Shown here: one piece after another, positions 34,810 through 43,707 of the stretch | How positions within the stretch are numbered: the stretch's first letter is position 1 | Layout: each line of letters opens with the position of its first letter | NCBI RefSeq assembly: GCF_008084905.1 | Contig: NZ_VSFC01000062.1 | Coordinates: 1-64,000 of the forward strand | DNA from: Xanthomarina maritima | GTDB lineage: Bacteria; Bacteroidota; Bacteroidia; Flavobacteriales; Flavobacteriaceae | Length of the DNA stretch: 64,000 bases | Reading direction: 5' to 3' | The notes under the pieces: generated by a model | The model's database searches: none | What the model was told of the DNA's origin: nothing | What the model saw: the letters and a program-made list of their open reading frames with translations, nothing else | Program-made: the position numbers and the translations under genes

Positions 34810-34994
34810 CGCTTTAATAATTTTCTTACACCTATAAAAACACCCAAAAACAATCCAGCTAGAACCCCTCCATCTATTGGAAGTCCTGGTGGAGGTGGTG
34901 GCATTGGTGGAGGTGGTGTACTTTGAGCTACACAAACAAAGCTTATTAATACAAATAAGATTGAGGCAAACATTTTTTTGTTTTGTATTTTCAT
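34806..34994 (-). CDS. PID-CTERM sorting-signal microprotein
   Basis: With the ATG at 34994 the product is 62 residues: a signal peptide (MKIQNKKMFASILFVLISF, cleavage after VAQ), then TPPPPMPPPPPGLPIDGG, a hydrophobic segment (GVLAGLFLGVFIG) and a basic end RKLLKR. This is the tripartite PID-CTERM arrangement known from flavobacteria, and it makes up almost the entire mature protein. Function unknown. A -7-like TACATTTAC lies at 35001-35009, inside the longer reading frame. Confidence 0.75.
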   Translation of the reverse strand: MKIQNKKMFASILFVLISFVCVAQSTPPPPMPPPPPGLPIDGGVLAGLFLGVFIGVRKLLKR

Positions 34995-35306
34995 TTGCTT
35001 GTAAATGTATAAAAAAAAGCTAATCTTCAAAATAATTTAGACAAAAAATCTCCTTAAAGTGCAAAAAACTTCGGTGAATTGCACAAAAAGAAAATTAGTA
35101 ACAATATATTTAATAAATCAAATATATGTTTTTTTATAATATATAAAACATATTTACTTTATTAAATTGTTATATAAGTCTTTAAGTCTATATTCCATTA
35201 AAATTTTACAGCAACTAAAAAGTGTAATAATAAATAACGAAAATTAAATTACTATATTTTAATAAATAATTTTATTTTGTTTAACCTAAGTTCTACCCAT
35301 ACAAAA
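34995..35306. other. AT-rich intergenic stretch
   Basis: About 310 very AT-rich bases between the PID-CTERM gene and the tRNA terminator. A short stem GTGCAA/TTGCAC (35059-35084) encloses a CTTCGG loop but has no terminator tail. I see no gene. Confidence 0.5.
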
Positions 35307-35311
35307 TAAAA

Positions 35312-35335
35312 AAGCCTTACGTCTCCGTAAGGCTT
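35312..35335 (-). terminator. terminator of the tRNA gene
   Basis: AAGCCTTACG-TCTC-CGTAAGGCTT is a perfect 10-bp stem, followed on the minus strand by six T residues, 12 bases after the tRNA. Confidence 0.9.
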
Positions 35336-35346
35336 GATTTTAAAAG

Positions 35347-35420
35347 TGGTCCCACTTGGGCTCGAACCAAGGACCACCTGATTATGAGTCAGGTGCTCTA
35401 ACCAACTGAGCTATGGGACC
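35347..35420 (-). tRNA. tRNA with CAU anticodon (Met, or possibly Ile2)
   Basis: A complete 74-base cloverleaf: acceptor GGTCCCA/TGGGACC with discriminator A, D-stem GCTC/GAGC, anticodon stem CCTGA/TCAGG around CTCATAA (anticodon CAU), variable TGGTC and T-arm CTTGG/CCAAG with TTCGAGC. CCA is not encoded. It lacks initiator features. CAU can be elongator Met or lysidine-modified Ile2, and sequence alone does not settle which. Confidence 0.92.
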
Positions 35421-35500
35421 AATTAACATTGTTGTTAATTTTTCTCTTATTTAAAAGAGTGTGCAATATTACTACATATTTTCAAAGGCTGCAAGATTTT

Positions 35501-35905
35501 TTATTTCTTTATATCTTGGCACAACTCAATTAACACACCATTTGTAGATTTAGGATGTAAAAATGCGACTAATTTATTATCTGCTCCTTTTTTTGGTGTT
35601 TCGTTTAGAACTATAAAGCCCTCTTCTTTTAATCTGCTTATTTCAGCTTCAATATCTGTAACATCAAAAGCAATATGATGAATGCCTTCGCCTTTTTTTT
35701 CTATAAATTTAGCAATAGGACTATCTGGTTTTGTAGCTTCAAGCAATTCTATTTTATTTTCTCCTACTTTAAAAAAAGAAGTGTTAACTCCTTCGCTAGC
35801 TACTTTTTCTATTTTATAATGTGGTTTACCAAATAACTTGGAAAATAAATCGTTAGATTCATTTAAGTTTTTAACTGCAATCCCTATGTGTTCAATCTTA
35901 TTCAT
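35501..35905 (-). CDS. mce: methylmalonyl-CoA epimerase
   Basis: This vicinal-oxygen-chelate enzyme interconverts (R)- and (S)-methylmalonyl-CoA in propionate metabolism. The 134-residue length is normal. The metal ligands expected for the family are visible: H7 in IEHIGIAV, the acidic KIELLE strand, H in GIHHIAFDV and the C-terminal VLIELCQ. Methylmalonyl-CoA mutase genes are not in this window. Confidence 0.93.
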   Translation of the reverse strand: MNKIEHIGIAVKNLNESNDLFSKLFGKPHYKIEKVASEGVNTSFFKVGENKIELLEATKPDSPIAKFIEKKGEGIHHIAFDVTDIEAEISRLKEEGFIVLNETPKKGADNKLVAFLHPKSTNGVLIELCQDIKK

Positions 35906-36008
35906 TAAAATTTATATTTTCATTCCCTTGAAAAGGGAATCTAAATTAATACATTTATAGTAAGTTACGAATTTTCAACTCAAAAGTAATATAATCTTTA
36001 AATATCAC

Positions 36009-36017
36009 TATTTTTGC
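36009..36017 (+). promoter_or_regulatory. rbfA promoter -7 element
   Basis: TATTTTTGC matches TAnnTTTGC exactly and ends three bases before the rbfA ATG. Transcription should start at or next to the A of ATG, so the message is probably leaderless. Confidence 0.6.
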
Positions 36018-36020
36018 ATT

Positions 36021-36419
36021 ATGGAAGAAGAAAGTCAAAGACAAAAAAAGATAGGTTCGGTTTTACAACGAGATTTGGTAGATGTACTTCAAAAAGCAGC
36101 TACACAAGGAGGTATGCAAGGTATTCTTATTTCGGTTTCAAAAGTAAAGGTAACTGTAGATTTATCTGTTGCTAAAGTATTTTTAAGTATTTTTCCTAAT
36201 GACAAAGGCAAGGAACTTATTGAAGGTATTAAATCTAACTCGCCTTTAATTAAGCACGAATTAGCACAACGTACCAAAAATCAATTGAGACGAATGCCTG
36301 CTCTTCAGTTTTATTTAGACGATTCTCTCGAGTATATAGATAAAATTGACAAGTCTTTAAAAGGGGAGGATAATCCATTAATAAAACCAGATCTTTTAGA
36401 TAAACGTAAAAAATCTTAA
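36021..36419 (+). CDS. rbfA: 30S ribosome-binding factor A
   Basis: RbfA binds the maturing 30S subunit near helix 1 of 16S rRNA. The 132-residue KH-like protein has SQRQKKIGSVLQRDLVDVL at the N-terminus, VTVDLSVAKVFLSIFP and the RTKNQLRRMPALQFYLDDSLEY core. It is joined directly to the permease gene: the permease TTG follows the rbfA stop codon without a gap. Confidence 0.95.
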   Translation: MEEESQRQKKIGSVLQRDLVDVLQKAATQGGMQGILISVSKVKVTVDLSVAKVFLSIFPNDKGKELIEGIKSNSPLIKHELAQRTKNQLRRMPALQFYLDDSLEYIDKIDKSLKGEDNPLIKPDLLDKRKKS

Positions 36420-37625
36420 TTGAATTTTTCGTTATACATAGCCAAACGTTATTTGCTTTCTAAAAGCTCTAACAATGCTATAAACTTTATTACCATTATT
36501 GCTGCCATAGGTGTTATTCTAGGTTCAGCATCTCTTTTTATTGTACTTTCTGGTTTTGCTGGTTTAAAAGATTTTACACTTCAATTTACTTCTATTATAG
36601 ATCCAGATTTGAAAGCTGAAACATCTGTAGGTAAAACTTTTTTAATTTCTGAAAATGAATTTTCTAAGTTAAATCAGTTAGAAAGTGTTGCATCATATTC
36701 CAAAATAATTGAAGAAAGGGTTTTTATTACTTTTGAAGATAAAAGCTATCCAAACGCATATATTAAAGGTGTTGACGAGAATTTTGAAATTGTAAATAGT
36801 ATTGATTCTGTTTTAGTTTTAGGTAGTTGGATTACTCAAAAAACCAATCAGATAGTTTCCGGATGGGGAATTGCAAATAACTTATCTTTTGGTGTTTTAA
36901 ATTATGGGAAACGTATCAACCTATATGTTCCTAAACCTGGAAAAGGACAAATAACTTCTGCAAAACAAGCTTTCAATACATTCGATGCTGTAAATGTTGG
37001 TGTGTTTGATGTGAATGAAAACTTAAATGATAAATACATTTATGCTCCTTTTGATATGGCAAGAGTACTTCTAAACTACAAAGAAAATGAAGTGACTGCC
37101 ATCGAATTCAAACTGAAGGAAAACGCAACTGAAGAACAAGCTAGAAAAGAAATTACTTCGGTATTAGGTAATAAAATTAAATTGAAAAATAGCACTCAAT
37201 TAAACGATGCACTTTACAAAATGCTAAATACAGAAAATTTAGCAGTCTATTTAATCTTTACACTTGTAATAATTATTGCTTTATTTAATGTAATTGGTTC
37301 TATTATTATGATGATTTTAGACAAAAAGAAAACATTAAAAACACTCTTTAATCTTGGAGCAACCATTTCAAACATTCGAAATATTTTCTTTCTTCAAGGA
37401 AGTTTAATGACCATTGTTGGAGGGTTGATTGGTTTGGTTTTAGGTTGCCTAATCGTTTGGTTACAAAAAACGTTTTCTTTGATTATGATTACGCAATCTT
37501 TACCATATCCTGTAACTTTAAAAGTCGAAAACCTAATTATAGTGTTTGTTACCATTTCTATATTAGGCGTTTTAGCCTCAAAAATAGCTTCAGTTAGAAT
37601 CTCTAAAAATCTGGTTGAAAATTAA
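36420..37625 (+). CDS. Lol-type ABC transporter permease (FtsX/MacB-like)
   Basis: The 401-residue membrane protein starts with the family N-terminus NFSLYIAKRYLLSKSSNNA. It has a first helix (22-47), a large periplasmic domain (about 50-270) and three further helices (275-300, 325-350, 368-392), the layout of LolC/LolE and FtsX-domain permeases that move lipoproteins from the inner membrane. The start is TTG, directly after the rbfA stop codon, implying translational coupling. The ATPase and partner subunit are not adjacent. It overlaps dusB convergently by four bases. Confidence 0.88.
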   Translation: MNFSLYIAKRYLLSKSSNNAINFITIIAAIGVILGSASLFIVLSGFAGLKDFTLQFTSIIDPDLKAETSVGKTFLISENEFSKLNQLESVASYSKIIEERVFITFEDKSYPNAYIKGVDENFEIVNSIDSVLVLGSWITQKTNQIVSGWGIANNLSFGVLNYGKRINLYVPKPGKGQITSAKQAFNTFDAVNVGVFDVNENLNDKYIYAPFDMARVLLNYKENEVTAIEFKLKENATEEQARKEITSVLGNKIKLKNSTQLNDALYKMLNTENLAVYLIFTLVIIIALFNVIGSIIMMILDKKKTLKTLFNLGATISNIRNIFFLQGSLMTIVGGLIGLVLGCLIVWLQKTFSLIMITQSLPYPVTLKVENLIIVFVTISILGVLASKIASVRISKNLVEN

Positions 37626-38614
37626 ACAAATTGGTAATCAGAAAAAGCGTCTAAAACTTCATCAAAGGCATCAAAAACATCTTTAGATTCGTCGCTAGTA
37701 ACCATTTTCATTCTATATTCCTTAAAATTAGGAATGCCTTTAAAATAATTGGTATAATGTCTTCTGGTTTCAAACACACCAAGAGTTTCTCCTTTCCAGT
37801 CAATAGCCATTTGTAAATGTCTTCTGGCAGCTTCTACTCTCTCTTCTAAAGTAACTGACTCTAAATGTTCGCCTGTTTTAAAAAAGTGTTTTACTTGCTT
37901 AAAAAACCAAGGGTTTCCAATAGTTGCACGACCAATCATACAGCCATCCAAACCATAAACATCTCGCATTTCCATAGCGCGTTTTGGAGAATCTACATCA
38001 CCATTTCCAAACACAGGAATATGCATTCTTGGGTTATTTTTTACTTCTGCAATAGGTTTCCAATCGGCTTCTCCTTTATACATTTGTGCTCTTGTACGAC
38101 CATGAATTGAAATAGCAGCACAACCAACATCTTGAAGTCTTTCGGCTACCTCAACAATTCTAATAGAATCGTGATCCCAGCCCAAACGGGTTTTTACAGT
38201 CACTGGCAAATTGGTGCGTTTTACCATTTCTGCAGTTAGTTGCTCCATTAAGCAAACATCTTTTAAAATACCTGCTCCTGCTCCTTTACTAACCACCTTT
38301 TTTACTGGACACCCAAAATTGATATCGATAATGTCTGGATTCGACTTTTCAACAATATCAATGGTTTGAAGCATGCTTTCTAAATTAGCTCCAAAAATTT
38401 GAATGCCAACTGGACGTTCTTTTTCATAGATATCCAGTTTCATGACGCTTTTTGCTGCATCACGAATTAAACCTTCGCTGGAAATAAATTCAGTGTAAAC
38501 CACATCTGCACCTTGTTCCTTGCACAAAGCACGAAAAGGTGGATCGCTAACATCTTCCATTGGAGCTAAAAGCAATGGAAAATCTGGAAGTTCTATGTTA
38601 CCTATTTTTACCAA
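37622..38614 (-). CDS. dusB: tRNA-dihydrouridine synthase
   Basis: This FMN enzyme reduces uridines in the tRNA D-loop. The 330-residue TIM-barrel protein has LLAPMEDVSDPPFR (15-28), TEFISSEG, the catalytic C102 in INFGCPVKKVV, KTRLGWD, IHGRTRAQMYKGEADW and GNGDVDSP. It resembles the DusB group that is often linked with fis in proteobacteria. Four bases separate it from the M28 peptidase gene upstream. Confidence 0.93.
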   Translation of the reverse strand: MVKIGNIELPDFPLLLAPMEDVSDPPFRALCKEQGADVVYTEFISSEGLIRDAAKSVMKLDIYEKERPVGIQIFGANLESMLQTIDIVEKSNPDIIDINFGCPVKKVVSKGAGAGILKDVCLMEQLTAEMVKRTNLPVTVKTRLGWDHDSIRIVEVAERLQDVGCAAISIHGRTRAQMYKGEADWKPIAEVKNNPRMHIPVFGNGDVDSPKRAMEMRDVYGLDGCMIGRATIGNPWFFKQVKHFFKTGEHLESVTLEERVEAARRHLQMAIDWKGETLGVFETRRHYTNYFKGIPNFKEYRMKMVTSDESKDVFDAFDEVLDAFSDYQFV

Positions 38615-38617
38615 ATC

Positions 38618-39841
38618 TTAAAAGTTGATGTTTGCTTGAATATCTTTTCCGTTTCTTTTAACAACTACTTGTGTAGAATCTCCAACCTTGAAAACAGATA
38701 ATGCTCTCATATAACTCATCATGTCAACAATTGTACTATCTCCAAGTTTAACAACAATATCTCCTTTTTGTAACCCTGCTTTTTGTGCTGGTTTGTCTTC
38801 GCTTATGCCATCAACTCGCATACCTTCACCATCAAATAAATAATCTGGAACAACGCCTAAACCAACTTTAAAACGAGGTGTTTCTTCGCTTTCATTCTTT
38901 GTTTTTCTGAATGCTAGCTTTCCACTTTTATCCAGTTCTGTTATGATATCAAAAATATAGTTTGAAATAGCATCCATGCCTTCATAATTCAGCTTTTCTG
39001 TATCGTCTCCAGGTTTGTGGTAATCGTCATGTTGACCAGTAAAAAAGTGCAACACAGGAATGTCTTGTAAATAAAAAGACGTGTGGTCACTTGGTCCAAC
39101 ACCTGATTCTTGTTCTACCAATTTAAAACCAGGATTTGTAGCAGATAATGTTTGTTTCCAACGTGGTGATGTTCCAACGCCATAGACAGCTAATGTGCTG
39201 TCTTGTTTTAATCGCCCAACCATGTCCATATTAATCATGTAATTGGCTTTGCTTAAATCTAAAGTCGCATTTTTAGTAAAATAATTAGACCCTAATAAGC
39301 CCATTTCTTCACCAGAAAAAGCCATAAACAAATAGTTATTAGACGTGTTTGCCTTTTTTAGTTTTCCAGCTAAATCTAACATCACTGCTACTCCACTTGC
39401 GTTATCGTCTGCACCATTATGGATTTCCTTTTCACCCCTATGTAACGAACCATCACTTCCAAAACCTAAATGATCGTAATGAGCTCCTATAATAATGGTG
39501 TTTTCGGCTTGATTATCTATATATGCCAAGACGTTTGTTCCTGTAATAGTTGAATCTTCAGCTATAGTTACATATTTAACTTCAGCATGTGGTTCGGTTT
39601 TAGGCTTAAAGCTAAACGTTTGGTAAAAACCATTCGTGCCTTTTGGTTGTAGTCCCATTTCATTAAAACGTTCTACTAGATAGGCTGCAGCTTCCTGCTC
39701 TCCTTTAGTTCCTGTTTCTCTACCTTCTAGTTTATCATCTGCAAGAAAAGTAACATCTTCTTTTATTCTATTTTCATGTTTATATTCTTGTTTACACCCT
39801 AAAAACGATATAAAAAGAACTAGTAACGATATTTTCTTCAT
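38618..39841 (-). CDS. M28 family zinc aminopeptidase with PDZ domain, lipoprotein
   Basis: The 407-residue precursor has lipobox FLGC (C16). The M28 di-zinc site is complete: H121 (GAHYDHLG), D145 (HNGADDNASG), E178/E179 (FSGEEMGLLG), D206 (INMDMVGR) and the histidine in SDHTSFYL. A PDZ domain covers about 320-400 (GISEDKPAQKAGLQKGD). It probably trims peptides in the periplasm. The M61 protein at 8.7 kb and the S41 protease at 57.8 kb also carry PDZ domains. Confidence 0.93.
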   Translation of the reverse strand: MKKISLLVLFISFLGCKQEYKHENRIKEDVTFLADDKLEGRETGTKGEQEAAAYLVERFNEMGLQPKGTNGFYQTFSFKPKTEPHAEVKYVTIAEDSTITGTNVLAYIDNQAENTIIIGAHYDHLGFGSDGSLHRGEKEIHNGADDNASGVAVMLDLAGKLKKANTSNNYLFMAFSGEEMGLLGSNYFTKNATLDLSKANYMINMDMVGRLKQDSTLAVYGVGTSPRWKQTLSATNPGFKLVEQESGVGPSDHTSFYLQDIPVLHFFTGQHDDYHKPGDDTEKLNYEGMDAISNYIFDIITELDKSGKLAFRKTKNESEETPRFKVGLGVVPDYLFDGEGMRVDGISEDKPAQKAGLQKGDIVVKLGDSTIVDMMSYMRALSVFKVGDSTQVVVKRNGKDIQANINF

Positions 39842-39902
39842 ATTATTAATCTTATTTTTGGCAAAATTATGGAATAATTGCCATTTAATTAAACTTTAAT
39901 CT

Positions 39903-41012
39903 ATGTCTATGTTTTTTAGATTTTTATATAGCTTGTTATTTTTACTTTTAATTATATCGTGTAAAAACGATAAGACATCTTCTGCTGATGCCAAATCTGG
40001 TGCCACAAAATGGGTGGATACTTTAATTTATTCAGATGAAACTCATTTTAAATCTTTAAAACAAATTACGTTTGGTGGTGATAATGCTGAAGCTTACTGG
40101 AGTTTTGATGATAAGCAATTGGTATTTCAATCTAATAATAAAGGTTGGAATGTTAATTGTGACCAGATGTTTTTAATGAATGTTGATGAAACTTTTAAAG
40201 ATAATATGCCTCCAATGGTTAGTACAGGAAAAGGAAGAACTACATGTGCTTATTTCTTACCAGATAATGAACATATAATTTATGCATCGACACATTTAGG
40301 TGGTGAAGATTGTCCGGAAACTCCATTACGCAAAAACGGAAAATATATTTGGCCTATTTATGATACCTACGATATTTTTGTAGCAGATTTAGAAGGGAAT
40401 ATTGTAAACCAGCTTACAAACGAGCCAGGTTATGATGCTGAACCAACAGTCTCTCCAAAAGGGGATAAAATTGTGTTTACTTCAGATAGAAGTGGTGATA
40501 TTGAATTATACACGATGAATCTAGATGGTAGCGATGTCAAACAAATTACCTTCGAATTAGGTTATGATGGTGGTGCATTCTTTTCGCCAGATGGTACTAA
40601 AATCATTTTCCGTTCTTCTAGACCTAAAACCGAAGAAGACATTAAAGAATATAAAGATTTGTTAGCTGAAGGCTTGGTACAACCAACTGAAATGGAATTA
40701 TATATTTGTAATGCAGATGGTAGCGATTTACGCCAGCTAACCGATTTAGGAAATGCCAACTGGAGTCCGTTTTTTCATCCTTCTGGTGAAAAGATTTTAT
40801 TCTCTTCGAATTTTGAGTCCGAACGTGGTTTTCCGTTTAATTTATATATGATTGATTTGGATGGTAAAAACTTAGAGCGAGTAACACATAGCGATACATT
40901 TGATGCGTTTCCAGTGTTTTCTAATGATGGTAAAAAATTGATTTTCTCATCTAACAGAAATAATGGTGGTGGACACGATACGAATTTGTTTATTGCTGAG
41001 TGGCAGGATTAA
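39903..41012 (+). CDS. TolB-like beta-propeller lipoprotein (PD40 repeats)
   Basis: The 369-residue protein has a lipoprotein signal with IISC (C20) and at least five PD40/WD40-like blades, each with the pattern FSPDGTKIIF or SNDGKKLIFSSNR. The blades pair with LDGSDVKQIT-type strands. It resembles TolB and related propellers but lacks the TolB N-terminal domain. Function unknown. The coding 3' end and stop are repeated in degenerate form at 41030-41112. Confidence 0.85.
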   Translation: MSMFFRFLYSLLFLLLIISCKNDKTSSADAKSGATKWVDTLIYSDETHFKSLKQITFGGDNAEAYWSFDDKQLVFQSNNKGWNVNCDQMFLMNVDETFKDNMPPMVSTGKGRTTCAYFLPDNEHIIYASTHLGGEDCPETPLRKNGKYIWPIYDTYDIFVADLEGNIVNQLTNEPGYDAEPTVSPKGDKIVFTSDRSGDIELYTMNLDGSDVKQITFELGYDGGAFFSPDGTKIIFRSSRPKTEEDIKEYKDLLAEGLVQPTEMELYICNADGSDLRQLTDLGNANWSPFFHPSGEKILFSSNFESERGFPFNLYMIDLDGKNLERVTHSDTFDAFPVFSNDGKKLIFSSNRNNGGGHDTNLFIAEWQD

Positions 41013-41112
41013 AAAGACTGACATTCTGAAATATATAACTCCTGATACCATTATTGCGGAATGGCAAGACTAGAAAGGATTGACTGTCTGAAATAAATCA
41101 CGATACGAATTT
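40974..41112. repeat. decayed tandem duplication of the propeller gene's 3' end
   Basis: The end of the gene (TATTGCTGAGTGGCAGGATTAA) is followed by a degenerate copy at 41050-41072 with the same reading, IIAEWQD and stop. The 14-mer CACGATACGAATTT recurs exactly at 40974 and 41099, 125 bases apart, consistent with two units of about 62 bases. Confidence 0.75.
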
Positions 41113-41133
41113 CAGAATAGTGAGATTAAAAAA

Positions 41134-43596
41134 TTAATCTCTTTCTTTAATACGTTCTCTTTCTTTAACAGCTTTTTGGCGTTCGTTTGTTTTTAATATG
41201 GTATTACCAAACTTGTACCTAAATCCAAGTTTAACGAATCTGTTATCTAAATCTGTATGATTATAACTTCGTTGGTTTAAATAGTCTGTTGTTGTTTCAA
41301 AATCGGCTAAATTAAATAGGTCTGCAGCACTTAAAGAAATAACCGCCTTTTTCTTAAGGATGGTTTTTGAGATGGATAATTCAGATTCTAATCTTCCTGC
41401 AACATTTCTAAAGCCTTGTAAATTTTCAGATAGAAAAATAAAAGTAATATTAGCAGACAAACTACGGTCTTTTAAAAATGAAAAATCATTCATCAACACG
41501 CTATAATTAGACCATTGATTGGATTCTATAAAGCTATTCTCAGTGTTTTTTTCTTCAATGGCATTATAAAAAGAGGTTACTGCGTAAACAAACCATGATT
41601 CTGTAATATTAAAATATGAAACAATATCAAAACCATACTCTATCGATTTGTCTATATTAACTGGAGCGTAAACTAATTGGTTGGTTACATTGTCTTGAAG
41701 TGGAAGTTCAATAATAAAATCCTTTTCGTTAATATAATAAGCTTCAAGTGTTAAAAAAGACGTTACTGAAGAGCCTATTACATAATGGTCCTTATAGGTT
41801 GGTTTTAAATTGGGGTTACCAACAACCAATGTATTATCATTTAAGAAAAAAGTAAATGGATTTAAATCTTTATAATTAGGTCTTACAATACTTCGCTTAT
41901 AAGTTGTATAGAAACTACTTACGCCTTCTGTTTGGTATTTAATACTCGCTGTTGGAAACCAATCTAAATAACTTTGTTTATTCGTTTGATTATAAGTTAT
42001 TGAAGTACCTTTTATGTCTGTTTGCTCCATGCGCAAGCCTGCATTTAGACTCCATTTCCCAAAGGTTTTATCATAGTTAGAATATAAAGCAAAGACATTT
42101 TCATTATATTCAAAAGCACTTGAGTTTGCCAAATTTAAAACCTCTTCATTCGTGTTAAAATCATAATCATAACGAGTTATATCGCTATCAGATTGAATAC
42201 TTGAATATTTAGAACCAGCATCAAAATTCGATGTGTCGTTAATTGGAAGTTTATAATCTAATTGAACCGTAAATATTTGTGTTTTTTGGTTGGCGTCTGT
42301 GTTAAAGGCTGTTGGTGCAATAAAATTATTATTCTGGTCGTAATAGTTGCTTGAAGATTCTTGAAACCTGCTGTAATCGTAAATGGTAAAATGACTATTA
42401 AAAGCCAAGCTGCTTTTTGAGAATTGATGAAGGTAATCTAAGTCGAATCCTAAATTATATTTATCATCGTTAGTTAAATTATCGGCTTCAAATCGAGATT
42501 GAAACTCATTATTGGCATTAAAAATATTGGTGTTATTATCAAGCTTATACTTAAAATAAGGTGTCCATAACATGTTTGAGGACACGCTTAACGTATTGTT
42601 CTCGTTTAAAAGAAAATCGAGGTTGAAATTCAAGCTATGAGACTTGGTCCAAGTATTTCTATTTGTTGAAGATTTCCATACTTCATCAATTTGATTATTA
42701 GTATCGAAGTAATAAACACCATCGTCGTTATCTCTATTTATTTTTTCACTTGTATAACTATAATTAGCAAATAAGTTGATTTTATCGGTTTTAAAATAAT
42801 TAATCATTCCAAAGTTGTATCTAGGAAAAACACCTTGCGTATAGTTTCCAGAAACACTTCCTCTGTATCCTGTTACCAAGTTTTTACTCATAATAATGTT
42901 TATTACCACACCACTTTCTGCATCGTAACTAGCAGAAGGGTTGGTAATAACCTCAACAGATTTAATAGCATTTGCAGGAGAACTTTCTAAGAGTTGCAAT
43001 AATTCTTCAGTAGATAATTGTACTTTTCTATTATTTATATAAACAGAAGGCGATGATCCTTTTACCATTATATGTCCATCTAAAACCAAAACGCCAGGTG
43101 TACTTTTTACAACTTGAAGCAAGGTACCTTCAGAAAGTGCTGTATTTTCAACTCCGAAAACTAATTTATCTGCCTCCTTTTTAATGGTTGGTTTGTTTGC
43201 TATAATGTTTACTTCGTCTAAAGCTTCGGTATTTTCATTTAAAATAAGGTCTCCAAGATGGATATCTTCAGTAGAAACCGTAATCGGTTTACTAAAATCG
43301 GTATAACCTATAAAACTAATTTTAATTAAATAATTGCCCTGTTTGGTGTTCTTTAGTTCAAAAAAGCCATTGTCATTGGTTGAAGTTCCTTTAATTGCAG
43401 TAGAATCTTTAGAAGATAACAAAACAGCATTTGCAAAGTAAATAGGATTGTTTTCTGAGTCTTTAACGTTTCCTGTAATAGATATATCCTGACTTATTAT
43501 TGTAAAAGGCAGTAGAAAGATAAATAAAAGTAATATGTTTTCTAATTTCAAACTCAAAAGCTTATTTGGGGCTACAAGATAAAAATAGTTTTGCAC
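41134..43596 (-). CDS. TonB-dependent-receptor-like outer-membrane protein
   Basis: The 820-residue protein has a signal peptide ending TIISQ. A carboxypeptidase-regulatory-like domain follows (about 38-115, ISITGNVKDSENNPIYFANAV), then a plug domain (about 130-230, SVYINNRKVQL, PSASYDAESGVVINI) and a long beta-barrel of the outer-membrane OMP_b-brl_3 type. It should take up an unknown ligand with TonB energy. The listed start is GTG; a TTG at 43551 (KLENILLLF) gives a more usual signal peptide and may be the true start. The barrel ends with the charged tail KERERIKERD instead of the usual terminal F. Confidence 0.88.
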   Translation of the reverse strand: MQNYFYLVAPNKLLSLKLENILLLFIFLLPFTIISQDISITGNVKDSENNPIYFANAVLLSSKDSTAIKGTSTNDNGFFELKNTKQGNYLIKISFIGYTDFSKPITVSTEDIHLGDLILNENTEALDEVNIIANKPTIKKEADKLVFGVENTALSEGTLLQVVKSTPGVLVLDGHIMVKGSSPSVYINNRKVQLSTEELLQLLESSPANAIKSVEVITNPSASYDAESGVVINIIMSKNLVTGYRGSVSGNYTQGVFPRYNFGMINYFKTDKINLFANYSYTSEKINRDNDDGVYYFDTNNQIDEVWKSSTNRNTWTKSHSLNFNLDFLLNENNTLSVSSNMLWTPYFKYKLDNNTNIFNANNEFQSRFEADNLTNDDKYNLGFDLDYLHQFSKSSLAFNSHFTIYDYSRFQESSSNYYDQNNNFIAPTAFNTDANQKTQIFTVQLDYKLPINDTSNFDAGSKYSSIQSDSDITRYDYDFNTNEEVLNLANSSAFEYNENVFALYSNYDKTFGKWSLNAGLRMEQTDIKGTSITYNQTNKQSYLDWFPTASIKYQTEGVSSFYTTYKRSIVRPNYKDLNPFTFFLNDNTLVVGNPNLKPTYKDHYVIGSSVTSFLTLEAYYINEKDFIIELPLQDNVTNQLVYAPVNIDKSIEYGFDIVSYFNITESWFVYAVTSFYNAIEEKNTENSFIESNQWSNYSVLMNDFSFLKDRSLSANITFIFLSENLQGFRNVAGRLESELSISKTILKKKAVISLSAADLFNLADFETTTDYLNQRSYNHTDLDNRFVKLGFRYKFGNTILKTNERQKAVKERERIKERD

Positions 43597-43672
43597 TTAT
43601 TTTTACGGAAAAACCATAAATAAATAATTTCATTTAGTTATCCTTTAATATTTAAAGCTATTTTAAAACAAT

Positions 43673-43681
43673 TATATTTGC
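43673..43681 (+). promoter_or_regulatory. lepA promoter -7 element
   Basis: TATATTTGC is a perfect TAnnTTTGC, 26 bases before the lepA ATG. No -33 TTG is obvious. Confidence 0.55.
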
Positions 43682-43707
43682 AAATTAGTTTTGGCTAGAA
43701 TAGAATT

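Noticed and set aside
35059-35084. Small structured RNA with a CTTCGG loop
   Set aside because: Only a six-bp outer stem and a two-bp inner stem, with no promoter or terminator around it.
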